In this document: positions 34,391 to 43,200 of the stretch, piece after piece
Position numbering within the stretch: position 1 is the first letter of the stretch
How the letters are laid out: each line of letters opens with the position of its first letter
Assembly: GCF_029433095.1 (NCBI RefSeq)
Contig: NZ_JARNTX010000002.1
Span: forward strand, 186,001-250,000
Source: Hymenobacter sp. YC55
GTDB lineage: Bacteria > Bacteroidota > Bacteroidia > Cytophagales > Hymenobacteraceae
Length of the DNA stretch: 64,000 nt
Direction: 5' to 3'
Translations under genes and position numbers: made by a program
The notes under the pieces: model-generated
Database searches by the model: none
Told to the model about the DNA's origin: nothing
Seen by the model: the letters and a program-made list of their open reading frames with translations, nothing else

Positions 34391-35554
34391 TCAAGGCCAA
34401 GTAGCTATATTGGGTTGTGGTAGCTGAGAAGGAAGTAGGCGAGCAGCAGGTTTTATCTGTACTCTATCGGTTGATGTATCCAATGTAATATCCAAGTAGC
34501 CGAGTACGGGCTGGCTTTGATAGCGCGCAGGTTGCCAAGATGGTAATGACAGAACAAGGGAGCGAATCACTTCACGTAAGGAAGAAGTTTCAGATTCGAA
34601 ATCTACAAACTGTCCTTTTTGGTCGAGCGAACACCGTACGGTGACTTCTGGCGGCATGGAGCTATACCAATGAGTTGAACGGTAACGAGTTAGGCGCTGG
34701 TTCAACCGATCTGTATAGCGAGTAACTCCTATTTCAACACTAGGTAATTGCAGGTCTTTCTTGATAAGCTGGAATTGAGCTTGGCGTTGACTTTCGTCAC
34801 AGGTGTAACCTAGCACCATGTAATCTGCCTTTAAGAACGGTGAAGGCTCAAATGGAGTGAGTAAAGCAGAGAACTTGTAAGCAGCAGGCTGGTCGGCTTG
34901 CGGTTTGATTAGACGCCCCCGTCGGAATGCGCCTTTGTCGTACAGTTCTGTCGTGACGGGAATATGGCTTTGCTTGTGCTGCCCTGTCCAATTGCCATCT
35001 GGTAAACCTAAGCGGATATTCCCGCGGGCAATAAGGCCCGATACTGTTTGTCCTTCCCAAGTGCCAGTGCCGTTTTTGGCTAGTTGATGCCCTGTTGAAT
35101 CCCAATAAGCAAGAATACGGGTAGGGCCCGTTACCGTAAAGCGCAGTACTTGGCGTGGTTGTCCGTTTGGATACCAATACTTCCAGTCTCCGCTTTGTTG
35201 TCCCTTGACAAGCTCTCCCTGAACGGCTAAACGGCCGTTAGGAAAGTACAGTGTCGCCGGACCATTCAAAGTGCCAAGCGCATAAGTGAACTGCGCTAAT
35301 AAGCTCGTGTCGCTCGTCCGATAATCAGACACAGTTGCAGTGAAGTTACCTTTCTCGTTTATCCGCCCCACTCTCTTAATAACGGCGCATTCCTTGGGGG
35401 CTAGTGAGTACTCCCGGTCGAAGTAAATAGCTATGCTATCTTGTGATAATGTATGGACACATTGATTTAGAGACACTTGTTGAGCATAGCACGGAGAAAT
35501 AGGTTTGGCAAGTAGCCAACTCAATACCGACAGGAGCAATAAATAACACCTCAT
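34391..35554 (-). CDS. Secreted MORN-repeat protein with extra C-terminal domain
   Basis: A 387-residue protein with a signal peptide ('LLLLSVLSWLLAKPISPCYAQ'), a MORN-repeat block ('GTLNGPATLYFPNGRLAVQGELVKGQQSGDWKYWYPNGQPRQVLRF') and a C-terminal extension of about 130 residues missing from the paralogue. The end 'VTVRCSLDQKGQFVDFESETSSLREVIRSLVLSLPSWQPARYQSQPVLGYLDI' recalls a TonB-C-type fold. The two genes are 140 bases apart and probably a tandem duplication. The region is more AT-rich than its surroundings. Start is ATG 35554. Confidence 0.72.
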   Translation of the reverse strand: MRCYLLLLSVLSWLLAKPISPCYAQQVSLNQCVHTLSQDSIAIYFDREYSLAPKECAVIKRVGRINEKGNFTATVSDYRTSDTSLLAQFTYALGTLNGPATLYFPNGRLAVQGELVKGQQSGDWKYWYPNGQPRQVLRFTVTGPTRILAYWDSTGHQLAKNGTGTWEGQTVSGLIARGNIRLGLPDGNWTGQHKQSHIPVTTELYDKGAFRRGRLIKPQADQPAAYKFSALLTPFEPSPFLKADYMVLGYTCDESQRQAQFQLIKKDLQLPSVEIGVTRYTDRLNQRLTRYRSTHWYSSMPPEVTVRCSLDQKGQFVDFESETSSLREVIRSLVLSLPSWQPARYQSQPVLGYLDITLDTSTDRVQIKPAARLLPSQLPQPNIATWP

Positions 35555-35692
35555 ATTATAGTGCTCCATATATAAAGCGCGTTAGTAAACGCATTAATCT
35601 AAGGCTATTATACTTCTATGCCGTGGTCGTCACTTGTTTAATTGTATAAGTATAGGCATCCGATTGATTCGGTTGAGCTATAGTTGCAAAAC

Positions 35693-36379
35693 TTAGAAAA
35701 GCGGCTTGCGGGACTTCACGATTTTGCGGGTTTTCATGGTGTAGAACTCGGCTACTCCAGCCCGCTGAAGCGTTACTTGCCAAACGCCCATTGCTTGGCC
35801 TAAGCGGTAACCAGTGGCTTGATCTTGAGGATATTGCTTTTCAATAAGAGCGTAGTCAGTAGGCGAAATGTCTTTGCCAACTTCGCCGTGACAGCGCAAG
35901 CACAGTGCATCATCGAGCGTTGTCGGGCGCTGATACGTGAATACTTCGCCGTTAAGGCGAGCAACGCGGCGAGTGGTATCAGGCTGTAGCTCGACAGGAG
36001 TAAGGGACGCTTGGTTGGCAGTGTTGCGCGGCCGGGCACTTCGGCGTTGTGCAGTGGCTTGCAGCGTTTTCTCCAGCGTATCAACAGAGGCAAATGTTTC
36101 GGGGCGACAATAGGGGAGTGCCGCCGCTACCCCGCCCGCTTGTAGCTTCTCCCGGAGCACACGCTTAAGCTCGCGGTCGGCGTAGCGCGTGAGCGAGTCG
36201 CCGGCCCAGCGCGTGGCGCGGAGCAAATCGACGGGAAGAATACGCTTTACCGCCATGTTTTCCAGGGTAGTCGCAATTTTCTTACCGTCTTTGATGTGCT
36301 CGATCTGGTCGGGCCGACAAGCGGCTAGCAGTACAGACAGCAGCAAGAATCCAGTGAAGGGGCGGGAAAGATGGGTCAT
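35693..36379 (-). CDS. DUF3365 (Tll0287-like) haem-binding lipoprotein
   Basis: A 228-residue lipoprotein (lipobox 'LLAAC', about residue 17). A single c-type haem motif CxxCH is present in 'DALCLRCHGEVGKDI' near residue 157. 'YADRELKRVLREKLQAGGVAAALPYC' upstream and 'YPQDQATGYRLGQAMGVWQVTL' downstream fit the DUF3365 domain, a PAS-like haem sensor or cytochrome. Probably a periplasmic sensor or electron carrier. Start is ATG 36379; not adjacent to other cytochrome genes. Confidence 0.8.
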   Translation of the reverse strand: MTHLSRPFTGFLLLSVLLAACRPDQIEHIKDGKKIATTLENMAVKRILPVDLLRATRWAGDSLTRYADRELKRVLREKLQAGGVAAALPYCRPETFASVDTLEKTLQATAQRRSARPRNTANQASLTPVELQPDTTRRVARLNGEVFTYQRPTTLDDALCLRCHGEVGKDISPTDYALIEKQYPQDQATGYRLGQAMGVWQVTLQRAGVAEFYTMKTRKIVKSRKPLF

Positions 36380-36528
36380 AGCGAAACAACAAATCAACGC
36401 GGCAAAGAGACGACAACTGCCGCACTTCCCCAACTACCTGCCACCCTGCGTTCAGGTTTTGCATGCAAAGGCCAAGTCGGCAGGCTACCACGCCTTTTAG
36501 AGGCAACACTGCACGGGTGTCATCGACT

Positions 36529-37821
36529 TTATTGCAGCAAAAACTCTTGCAGCGCCTTATAATCGGGTTCTAGTAGCACGCTCTGCTTGGTGCGAGTTAA
36601 GAGGCCGCGCACTGCTGTGGGTACGGGCACTTCCGCGCCAATAACGGGCTCTACCACTTCCGGGAATTTCACGGGGTGCGCTGTTTCCAAGAAAATGCCG
36701 TGCTCGGTTGGATTTTCGCTTAAATATTGCTCCAGCGCCCGAAGCGCAACGGCGCCGTGTGGATCGAGCAAGTAGCCAGTTTCCTGATGCACCCGCTTGA
36801 TGGTGGCTGTGGTTTCCTCGTCGGAAACGATGGCGCCACTGACCATGCGGCTTACATCGGCGTGACGCTGTTCGAACAACTCCAAAATGCGCCCGAAGTT
36901 GCTCGGGTTGCCCACGTCCATAGCATTAGAGAGCGTAACAACGGCCGGCCGGGCCTCGAAAACACCGGTGCGGAGGTAGTCAGCTACGGCCGAATTGGCA
37001 TTGCAGGCGGCCACAAAGTGTCCGATGGGCAAACCCGAGGCGTGGGCCATAAGTCCGGCGCAGATGTTGCCGAAGTTGCCGCTCGGCACTGCTACCACTG
37101 GCGGGGTTTCATGCGCCCACTGCTGTAGGGCGTAGCAGTAGTAGAATTGCTGCGGCAGCCAGCGGGCCACGTTGATGGAATTGGCAGAAGTAAGTTGGCG
37201 ATGTTCGGTCACGCGCGGATCGAGGAAGGCCTGCTTCACTAGGCGCTGGCAATCGTCGAAGTTGCCGCGCACTTCCAGGGCCGTAATGTTCTGGCCTAGC
37301 GTGGTCAGCTGCAATTCCTGCAACGGGCTGACTTTGCCCGACGGATACAAAATAACTACCTCGACCCCCTCAACGCCCAGGAAACCATCGGCCACAGCCC
37401 CGCCCGTGTCGCCGGACGTAGCCACCAACACCGTGACGGGCGCCGTTTGCTGCCGCGAGAAATAGCCTAGGCAGCGGCTCATAAACCGGGCACCAACGTC
37501 TTTAAATGCCAGCGTTGGGCCATGAAACAGTTCCAGTGCCGCTATGCGGTTAGTCACGGGCACCAATGGAAATTCGAAGTCCACCGTTTCGGCGCAGATG
37601 CCGCGCAAAACATCTTCCGGGATAGTGTCGCTGACATAAGGACGAATGACTTCATACGCTACTTCGGCCCGAGCCATGGTGCGAAAGTTGTGCAGCAGTT
37701 CGGGAGAAAACTTTGGAATCCGTTCCGGGAAGTACAGCCCGCCATCTGGTGCCTGTCCGGCAATGGTAGCGGCTTTAAAATCAACGGTAGGAGCTTGCTG
37801 GTTGAGGCTGTAGTAGCGCAT
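36529..37821 (-). CDS. thrC: Threonine synthase
   Basis: A 430-residue PLP enzyme that converts O-phosphohomoserine to threonine, the last step of the pathway. The PLP lysine is Lys107 in 'FHGPTLAFKDVGARFM'. 'LVATSGDTGGAVADGFLG', 'QLTSANSINVARWLPQ', 'VAVPSGNFGNICAGL' and 'LDPHGAVALRALE' are also characteristic. It lies 71 bases downstream of thrB and 1.4 kb downstream of thrA, on the same strand. Confidence 0.95.
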   Translation of the reverse strand: MRYYSLNQQAPTVDFKAATIAGQAPDGGLYFPERIPKFSPELLHNFRTMARAEVAYEVIRPYVSDTIPEDVLRGICAETVDFEFPLVPVTNRIAALELFHGPTLAFKDVGARFMSRCLGYFSRQQTAPVTVLVATSGDTGGAVADGFLGVEGVEVVILYPSGKVSPLQELQLTTLGQNITALEVRGNFDDCQRLVKQAFLDPRVTEHRQLTSANSINVARWLPQQFYYCYALQQWAHETPPVVAVPSGNFGNICAGLMAHASGLPIGHFVAACNANSAVADYLRTGVFEARPAVVTLSNAMDVGNPSNFGRILELFEQRHADVSRMVSGAIVSDEETTATIKRVHQETGYLLDPHGAVALRALEQYLSENPTEHGIFLETAHPVKFPEVVEPVIGAEVPVPTAVRGLLTRTKQSVLLEPDYKALQEFLLQ

Positions 37822-37892
37822 AAGGTTACGTGTGCGGCCACTTAGGGCCCTTCTGAAAAGTAATGCAGTGTAGCGGGACGTACACTGTAGCG

Positions 37893-38822
37893 CTAGAGCG
37901 CAAGCCGTACGCCGGTGGAATTGATGGTGCTGACGTGGATGTGAAAGTCTACGCCTAATTGCTCGTATACCTCCCGCATGGCACCGGCTACTGCTTGCGC
38001 CGTTGCTTCGTTTTCGCTCAGCATAAAGATGGATGGTCCAGAGCCCGAAATACCCCCACCCAGCGCTCCGGCTTCCAGACTGCGGGCCTTAACAGCTGCA
38101 AAGCCCGGAATCAGGATGCTACGCACCGGCTCCACAATAACATCTTCCAAGGAACGGCCAATGAGCTGATAATCCGACTTCAGCAAACCTGCCACCAACC
38201 CCGCCACGTTGGCCCACTGCCGAATAGCAGACTTTAGCGGTACTTGTTGCTTCAGAATCTGGCGGGCATCGGCGGTGCGCACCTCTATCTGCGGGTGCAC
38301 CACCGTCACGTGCAGCGGCGGCGCCGACAGAGGCACTATATCCAGTGGTTCGGCCGAGCGAATAAGCGTGACGCCGCCGTAGATAGCCGGCGCAATATTG
38401 TCGGCGTGTTGCGCGCCCGATGCCACCTCTTCTCCGAACATGGCAAAGCGCACCAACTCTTCCTTCGAGAAGATGTTGCCTATCAACTGATTGGCACCCA
38501 CCACGGCACCTGCCGCGCTGGCCGCGCTACTGCCAATGCCGCTGCCAGGTAGAATGGCTTTGTTGATGCGCATCTCGAAGCCCGTTCCAGCGGGGGCAGC
38601 ACGCAGCAACGCCAACAGCGCGGCTCCGGCTACGTTGCGGGCGGGCTCGGTGGGTAGGTTGAAGTCGTCTTCATGCGTAATCGTCACGCCGGGCTGCTCG
38701 GTCAAGCGCAGCTGCATAGTGTCGTAGGGGGCTTCCAGCGCGAAGCCCAGCACATCGAATCCGCAAACCACGTTGGCCACAGTGGCCGGTGAATACAGCG
38801 TCAGAAAATCGGAAGTAGGCAT
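37893..38822 (-). CDS. thrB: Homoserine kinase
   Basis: A 309-residue GHMP kinase that phosphorylates homoserine. The ATP-binding motif is 'AILPGSGIGSSAASAAGAVVGANQLIG' (about residues 89-115), preceded by 'FDVLGFALEAPYDTM' and followed by 'GALGGGISGSGPSIFMLSE'. Full length. Between thrA and thrB is a 416-base gap with palindromic repeats. Confidence 0.95.
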   Translation of the reverse strand: MPTSDFLTLYSPATVANVVCGFDVLGFALEAPYDTMQLRLTEQPGVTITHEDDFNLPTEPARNVAGAALLALLRAAPAGTGFEMRINKAILPGSGIGSSAASAAGAVVGANQLIGNIFSKEELVRFAMFGEEVASGAQHADNIAPAIYGGVTLIRSAEPLDIVPLSAPPLHVTVVHPQIEVRTADARQILKQQVPLKSAIRQWANVAGLVAGLLKSDYQLIGRSLEDVIVEPVRSILIPGFAAVKARSLEAGALGGGISGSGPSIFMLSENEATAQAVAGAMREVYEQLGVDFHIHVSTINSTGVRLAL

Positions 38823-39238
38823 AAGCTGAGTATGTAGCTCGAAGCTTGTGCTTCGCTGCTAGTAATGGCGGAGATTATAAGTAGTAGTCTGTTGAGAAGC
38901 TGTTTGGCTAAGTCAGAGTGTAATTTCTTTAACAGTCTGTCCTGCTTAGTCTGGCATCCGTTTGTTGAGGCATCTTGCGTGCTGACTTTGAAGAAGATAC
39001 GGTCATGCTGAGCTTGTCGAAGCATCTCGCGTGCTGACGTTGCAGTGCTAACTGTCATGCTGAGCGGAGCCGAAGCATCTCGCTCGACTCGTTGTGGTAG
39101 AAGGAGCTTACCACACTAGCGAGATGCTTCGGCTCCGCTCAGCATGACGGTCTAGTTGTGTCCCAAATCCATTTGTGAATGAAGCATAATGGACTACTGG
39201 AACCGGATTGGATGTGCAATTTTTGGCTATTATGCCTG
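38823..39238. other. Gap between thrA and thrB carrying palindromic repeats
   Basis: 416 bases inside the threonine cluster. The middle (about 38967-39148) is made of family A repeat units; no gene was found. If the long hairpin terminates transcription, thrBC would need their own promoter; no clear -33/-7 pair was seen. Confidence 0.6.
39002..39148. repeat. Palindromic intergenic repeat, family A, composite copy
   Basis: A half unit (39002-39030, variant GTCATGCTGAGCTTGTCGAA) is followed by a complete palindrome with perfect 30-base arms (39054-39083 and 39119-39148), the same arms as at 4125-4216. A further decayed half unit (GAGGCATCTTGCGTGCTGAC) lies just to the left, near 38967. Confidence 0.9.
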
Positions 39239-41686
39239 CTACGCCCGAGCGGCTCGGATTACATCGGCGAAAACGCCGGAGGCCGTTACGTCGGCGCCGG
39301 CGCCAGCACCTTTCACTACTAAAGGCTGCTCGGGGTAGCGGTTGGTGAAGAAGAGTACCGCATTATCTTTGCCTTGCAACACGTAGAAATCGTGACCCGG
39401 CGCCACGCCTTGCAGCCCGACACTAGCTTTGCCGTTGGCGTAGCGCGCCACAAATTTCAGGCGTTGACCTTGAGCGGCTGCCGCATCGTAGAGGCTGCGG
39501 AAGTGGGGTTCGTGTACGGCCAGCTGCTCGTAAAAGGCTTCCACATCACCTTCTAAACAAGAGGCAGGCAGGAAGGACTCGTTCTGTATATCAGCTAGTT
39601 CCATCTCCTGACCAGCTTCCCGCGCCAAAATCAAGATTTTGCGGGCTACGTCGGTGCCGCTTAAATCCAGGCGTGGGTCCGGCTCGGTGTAGCCTTCGGC
39701 TTGGGCTTGGCGCACCACGTCGGCAAAGGGTACAGTGCCGTCGTAATGGTTGAACACGAAGTTGAGCGTACCGGAGAGGACCGCCTCGATGCGGTGTACC
39801 TCGTCGCCACTGCGCAGCAAGTCGTTGAGGGAACCGATGACGGGTAGGCCCGCCCCCACGTTGGTTTCAAACAAGAACTCGGCGTTGAACTCGCGCGCCA
39901 AAGACTTCAAGCGGGCGTAGCTCACGTATTCCGACGAACAGGCCACCTTATTACACGCTACCACAGCCACGCTTTTCTCTAGCAAGGAAGCATAGGTTTT
40001 TGCTACATCGGCGCTGGCCGTCACATCCACAAACACGGTATTGCGCAGGTTGCGGTTGTGCAACTGTTCTACTAGCTCCTTTAAATCCAGCGGTTGGCCT
40101 TGCTCTAGCGCCGCCTGCCAATCGTTCAGTTCGATGCCGCCGTCCTCCGTCAGCACGAAGCGCTGGCTGTTGGCCAAGCCCACTACGCGCAAGTTGAGGC
40201 GCAGCTTTTCGCGCAGCCACTGCTGCTGCCGAGCCATTTGTTCGAGCAGTTTCTTGCCCACATTGCCCACACCCGCCACAAAGATGTTCACCTGCTTGGT
40301 GGTCTCCTCGAAGAACTCCTCGTGCAGCACGTTGATGGCCTTGCGCACGTCGGCGGTCCGGATTACGGCCGATATGTTTCGCTCCGACGAACCCTGCGCA
40401 ATGGCCCGGATGTTCACACCGTTCTGGCCGAGCGCCCCAAACATACGCCCGCTGATGCCGGGGTGGTTACGCATTTGCTCGCCCACCAGCGCCACAATAG
40501 CCAGGTCCATCTCGCAACGCAACGGCGCCACTTTGCCAGCCGCTATTTCTACGCTGAATTCCTCGTCAACGGCTGCTTGCGCCGAGCCAGCATCGGCAGC
40601 CCGTACGGCCACGCAGATAGAATGCTCTGACGAGCTTTGAGTGATAAGGATTACGTTGATGCGCAACAGCGCCAGCGCCCCAAACAGCCGCCGCGAGAAG
40701 CCTGGAATGCCTACCATGCCACTGCCTTCTAAGTTCAGCAAAGCCAGCTGCCCGATGCTCGAAAGGCCCCGCACCACGTCCCGGTTGGCGGGCGGACTCA
40801 CTTCAACCAGCGTGCCTTCATCTTCCGGCGCGAAGGTATTCTTGATCCAAAGCGGTATTCCTTGGCTCATGACCGGTTGAATAGTAGGCGGATACAGTAC
40901 CTTGGCCCCGAAGTGCGACAGTTCCATAGCCTCCTGATAAGAGATGCGCGGAATTGGGCGGGCCAGCGTCACGAGGCGCGGGTCGGCGGTCATCATCCCG
41001 CTCACGTCGGTCCAGATTTCCAGCCGCTCCGCCGCCAATGCTCCCGCAAAAATGGCGGCCGTGTAGTCGGAGCCGCCGCGGCCAAGGGTGGTTGTAGTGC
41101 CCTGCGCATCGCTGCCGACAAAGCCCGGCACCACGTACACCCTACTTGGCTGCGCGGCCACAAATTCCTGAATCTGCTGATTGGTAACGGCCGTGTCTAC
41201 GGCGGCAAAGCCGTAGTGCGAGTCGGTGCGTATCAGCTGCCGGCTGTCTTGCCAGAGGTGGGCCACGCCGTGCGCTTTCAAGCAAGCCGCCAGCAGCCGC
41301 GACGACAGCAGTTCCCCGAAGCTTACCAGCCGGTCCAGCGTCCGGTTCGACAGCTCTCCGAGCGAGTAGACCCCGTCGCACACGCTGTCTAGCTCGTTGC
41401 AGTAGGTTTTCACCAAGCTCAGTACCGCACTTTGGTCGGGGATGGGGAGCAGGCCGCGCACCGCCTCTAAATGGCGCTCTTCCAATTGTTTGAGTCGGGT
41501 GCGGTATTCATCGGAACCGGTGGCGGCAAGGCGGCCGGCTTCAATCAGCGCGTCGGTGGTACCCCCGAGGGCCGATACTACAACCACGATGGGAGCTTGC
41601 CGGGCAGCCGTTTCCACGAGCTGCGCCACACGTTGGAGGTTAGGGGCCGTAGCCACCGACGAACCACCGAATTTCAGAACCTGCAT
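39239..41686 (-). CDS. thrA: Bifunctional aspartate kinase / homoserine dehydrogenase
   Basis: An 815-residue fusion catalysing the first and third steps from aspartate to homoserine. Residues 1-280 are aspartate kinase ('MQVLKFGGSSVA', 'TTTLGRGGSDYTAAI'). The middle holds two ACT domains for allosteric control ('GVNIRAIAQGSSERNISAVI'). Residues about 455-815 are homoserine dehydrogenase ('IFVAGVGNVGKKLLEQM', 'VGAGLPVIGSLNDLLRSGDEVHRIEAVLSGTLNFVF', 'DPRLDLSGTDVARKI', 'VKGAGAGADVTASGVFAD'). Start is ATG 41686 (MQVLK). An attenuator with a Thr/Ile-rich leader peptide lies directly upstream. Confidence 0.96.
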   Translation of the reverse strand: MQVLKFGGSSVATAPNLQRVAQLVETAARQAPIVVVVSALGGTTDALIEAGRLAATGSDEYRTRLKQLEERHLEAVRGLLPIPDQSAVLSLVKTYCNELDSVCDGVYSLGELSNRTLDRLVSFGELLSSRLLAACLKAHGVAHLWQDSRQLIRTDSHYGFAAVDTAVTNQQIQEFVAAQPSRVYVVPGFVGSDAQGTTTTLGRGGSDYTAAIFAGALAAERLEIWTDVSGMMTADPRLVTLARPIPRISYQEAMELSHFGAKVLYPPTIQPVMSQGIPLWIKNTFAPEDEGTLVEVSPPANRDVVRGLSSIGQLALLNLEGSGMVGIPGFSRRLFGALALLRINVILITQSSSEHSICVAVRAADAGSAQAAVDEEFSVEIAAGKVAPLRCEMDLAIVALVGEQMRNHPGISGRMFGALGQNGVNIRAIAQGSSERNISAVIRTADVRKAINVLHEEFFEETTKQVNIFVAGVGNVGKKLLEQMARQQQWLREKLRLNLRVVGLANSQRFVLTEDGGIELNDWQAALEQGQPLDLKELVEQLHNRNLRNTVFVDVTASADVAKTYASLLEKSVAVVACNKVACSSEYVSYARLKSLAREFNAEFLFETNVGAGLPVIGSLNDLLRSGDEVHRIEAVLSGTLNFVFNHYDGTVPFADVVRQAQAEGYTEPDPRLDLSGTDVARKILILAREAGQEMELADIQNESFLPASCLEGDVEAFYEQLAVHEPHFRSLYDAAAAQGQRLKFVARYANGKASVGLQGVAPGHDFYVLQGKDNAVLFFTNRYPEQPLVVKGAGAGADVTASGVFADVIRAARA

Positions 41687-41711
41687 GAGTTTAAAGAGAT
41701 GAGTGGACACG

Positions 41712-41767
41712 AAAAAGCCCGTCGGATCCGGCTTGGCTTCTGGTTAGGAAGCGGCCGGCGACGGGCT
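41712..41767 (-). terminator. Rho-independent terminator of the thr attenuator
   Basis: The 9-bp stem 41759-41767 with 41716-41724 is extended inward by 5-bp stems (41754-41758 with 41728-41732; 41748-41752 with 41736-41740). The T-run is 41716-41712, 25 bases before the thrA ATG. Confidence 0.88.
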
Positions 41768-41805
41768 GCGAAACATCAAAGCAAGGAGAGGTAGCGCAGC
41801 CCGTC
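41712..41805 (-). promoter_or_regulatory. Transcription attenuator of the threonine genes
   Basis: Read on the minus strand there are three segments. A (41805-41795, GACGGGCTGCG) begins within the leader stop codon. B (41770-41759, CGCAGCCCGTCG) follows. C (41724-41716, CGACGGGCT) is followed by TTTTT. A can pair with B over 11 perfect bases (antiterminator). Alternatively B pairs with C over 9 bases, with extra inner stems CCGGC/GCCGG and GCTTC/GAAGC (terminator). A ribosome reaching the leader stop would cover A and favour termination; one stalled earlier at scarce Thr/Ile codons would free A. This is the logic of the E. coli thr attenuator, visible here by base pairing only. Confidence 0.85.
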
Positions 41806-41903
41806 TAGCGGGTTGTAATACCTGTAATAATGCCTGTGCCGGTCGTCAAGCAGACGCCGGTGGAAGCGGAATTAAGTAAAGTTAGATACGAAAGGGAGGT
41901 CAT
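41805..41903 (-). CDS. thrL: thr operon leader peptide
   Basis: A 32-residue open frame from ATG 41903 to TAG 41805-41807. Its last 13 residues read TTGTGIITGITTR: six Thr and three Ile among 13, the two amino acids made by this pathway. In all, nine of 32 residues are Thr. The composition matches the function of E. coli thrL (Thr/Ile codon run) although the sequence is not otherwise similar. An upstream open frame would allow longer versions (ATG near 42041), but the short form lies just downstream of a promoter-like pair. Gene symbol given by function. Confidence 0.8.
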   Translation of the reverse strand: MTSLSYLTLLNSASTGVCLTTGTGIITGITTR

Positions 41904-41921
41904 GCGTGCGTACTTCTGGCC

Positions 41922-41950
41922 GTAAAGTAGGCATTTTCTGATAAGGACAA
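41922..41950 (-). promoter_or_regulatory. Candidate promoter for thr leader
   Basis: On the minus strand TTG (41950-41948), an 18-base spacer and TACTTTAC (41929-41922) resemble the Bacteroidota -33/-7 pattern TTTG-N17-19-TAnnTTTG; the -7 box matches only partly. A start of transcription near 41915 would leave about 12 bases before the leader ATG. Confidence 0.4.
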
Positions 41951-42097
41951 TAGGTAATTGGCTATCTATTCTGAAAAAAGAACTGAGAAAAGGCCTAGTT
42001 GTCGCGCTTCTGCGGCTAGCAAGAGGAACCGCACCACGCACAGGACGTGTTTGTTTTCAGTACCTTTGCACTCCCAATACAATTCTCAGAAGGCAAG

Positions 42098-43168
42098 ATG
42101 CTAGACAAACTGGAGGCCATCCAACAGCGATTCAACGACGTGGCAGAGCAGCTCACGCAGCCCGACGCCATGAGCGACATGAAACGCTACAAGACGCTTA
42201 ATAAAGAATATAAAGACCTCAACAAGATTGTTGTTGAATACAAGGCCTACCAGAACGTGCTGGCTAACATCGACAGCGCCAAGGAGGTTATTGCCAACGA
42301 GAAAGACGAGGACTTCCGCCAGATGGCGAAAGACGAGCTAGAAACTCTCTATCCCGAGCAGGAACGCCTCGAAGCAGTTATTAAAGACCTGCTGCTCCCC
42401 AAGGATCCCAACGACTCGAAAGACGTCATCATGGAAATCCGGGCCGGTGCGGGCGGCGACGAAGCGGCCATTTTTGCCGGCGACTTGCAGCGGATGTACA
42501 TGCGCTACGCCGAGCGGCACGGCCTGAAAATGGATTTGATTGACGCCACCGAAGGCACTTCGGGCGGCTACAAGGAAATTATCTTGGCCGTGAAAGGCGA
42601 AGACGTGTACGGCAAGCTCAAGTTCGAGTCGGGCGTGCACCGCGTGCAGCGCGTACCCGCCACCGAAACGCAGGGCCGAATTCACACCTCCGTTGCTTCG
42701 ATTGTGGTGATGCCCGAAGCCGAAGAACTGGACGTGCAGATCGACATGAACGATGTGCGCAAAGACCTCTTTATGTCGTCGGGCCCCGGCGGACAGTCGG
42801 TAAACACCACGTACTCGGCCGTGCGCCTCACGCACTTGCCCACGGGCCTCGTAGCGCAGTGCCAAGACCAGAAGTCGCAGCTCAAGAACTTCGACAAGGC
42901 GTTGCAAGTGCTTCGCTCGCGCCTCTACGAAATCGAGTTAGCCAAGAAGAACGAAGTGGAAGGCGCGGCCCGCAAGAGCATGATTGGCGGCGGCGACCGG
43001 TCCGATAAGATTCGTACCTACAACTATCCGCAAGGCCGCGTAACCGACCACCGCATTGGGTTCACGGTGTACAACCTGGCCAGCGTAATGGAAGGCAACA
43101 TCGACGACTTTGTGGAGCAGTTGCGCCTCGCCGAAAGTGCTGAGCGCTTGAAAGAAGGCGTGTCGTAA
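42098..43168 (+). CDS. prfA: Peptide chain release factor 1
   Basis: A 356-residue class I release factor for UAA and UAG. The GGQ loop is in 'FMSSGPGGQSVNTTYSAVRLTHLPTG' near residue 229, and the RF1 tail 'RSDKIRTYNYPQGRVTDHRIGFTVYNL' is present. Start is ATG 42098 (MLDKLEAI). No programmed frameshift, as expected for RF1. A TACCTTTG box at 42061-42068 fits a Bacteroidota -7 element, though no TTG at the right distance was seen. Confidence 0.95.
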   Translation: MLDKLEAIQQRFNDVAEQLTQPDAMSDMKRYKTLNKEYKDLNKIVVEYKAYQNVLANIDSAKEVIANEKDEDFRQMAKDELETLYPEQERLEAVIKDLLLPKDPNDSKDVIMEIRAGAGGDEAAIFAGDLQRMYMRYAERHGLKMDLIDATEGTSGGYKEIILAVKGEDVYGKLKFESGVHRVQRVPATETQGRIHTSVASIVVMPEAEELDVQIDMNDVRKDLFMSSGPGGQSVNTTYSAVRLTHLPTGLVAQCQDQKSQLKNFDKALQVLRSRLYEIELAKKNEVEGAARKSMIGGGDRSDKIRTYNYPQGRVTDHRIGFTVYNLASVMEGNIDDFVEQLRLAESAERLKEGVS

Positions 43169-43200
43169 TAAAGATGTCGTAAGCTCGTTAGCTTCTATAA

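Noticed and set aside
33471..35554. Toxin-antitoxin system (YwqK label)
   Set aside because: Both proteins have signal peptides and there is no toxin-like partner; MORN repeats alone explain the similarity.
40862..41392. 176-codon plus-strand frame within thrA
   Set aside because: Antisense shadow of the aspartate kinase domain; Arg/His-rich, no start context.
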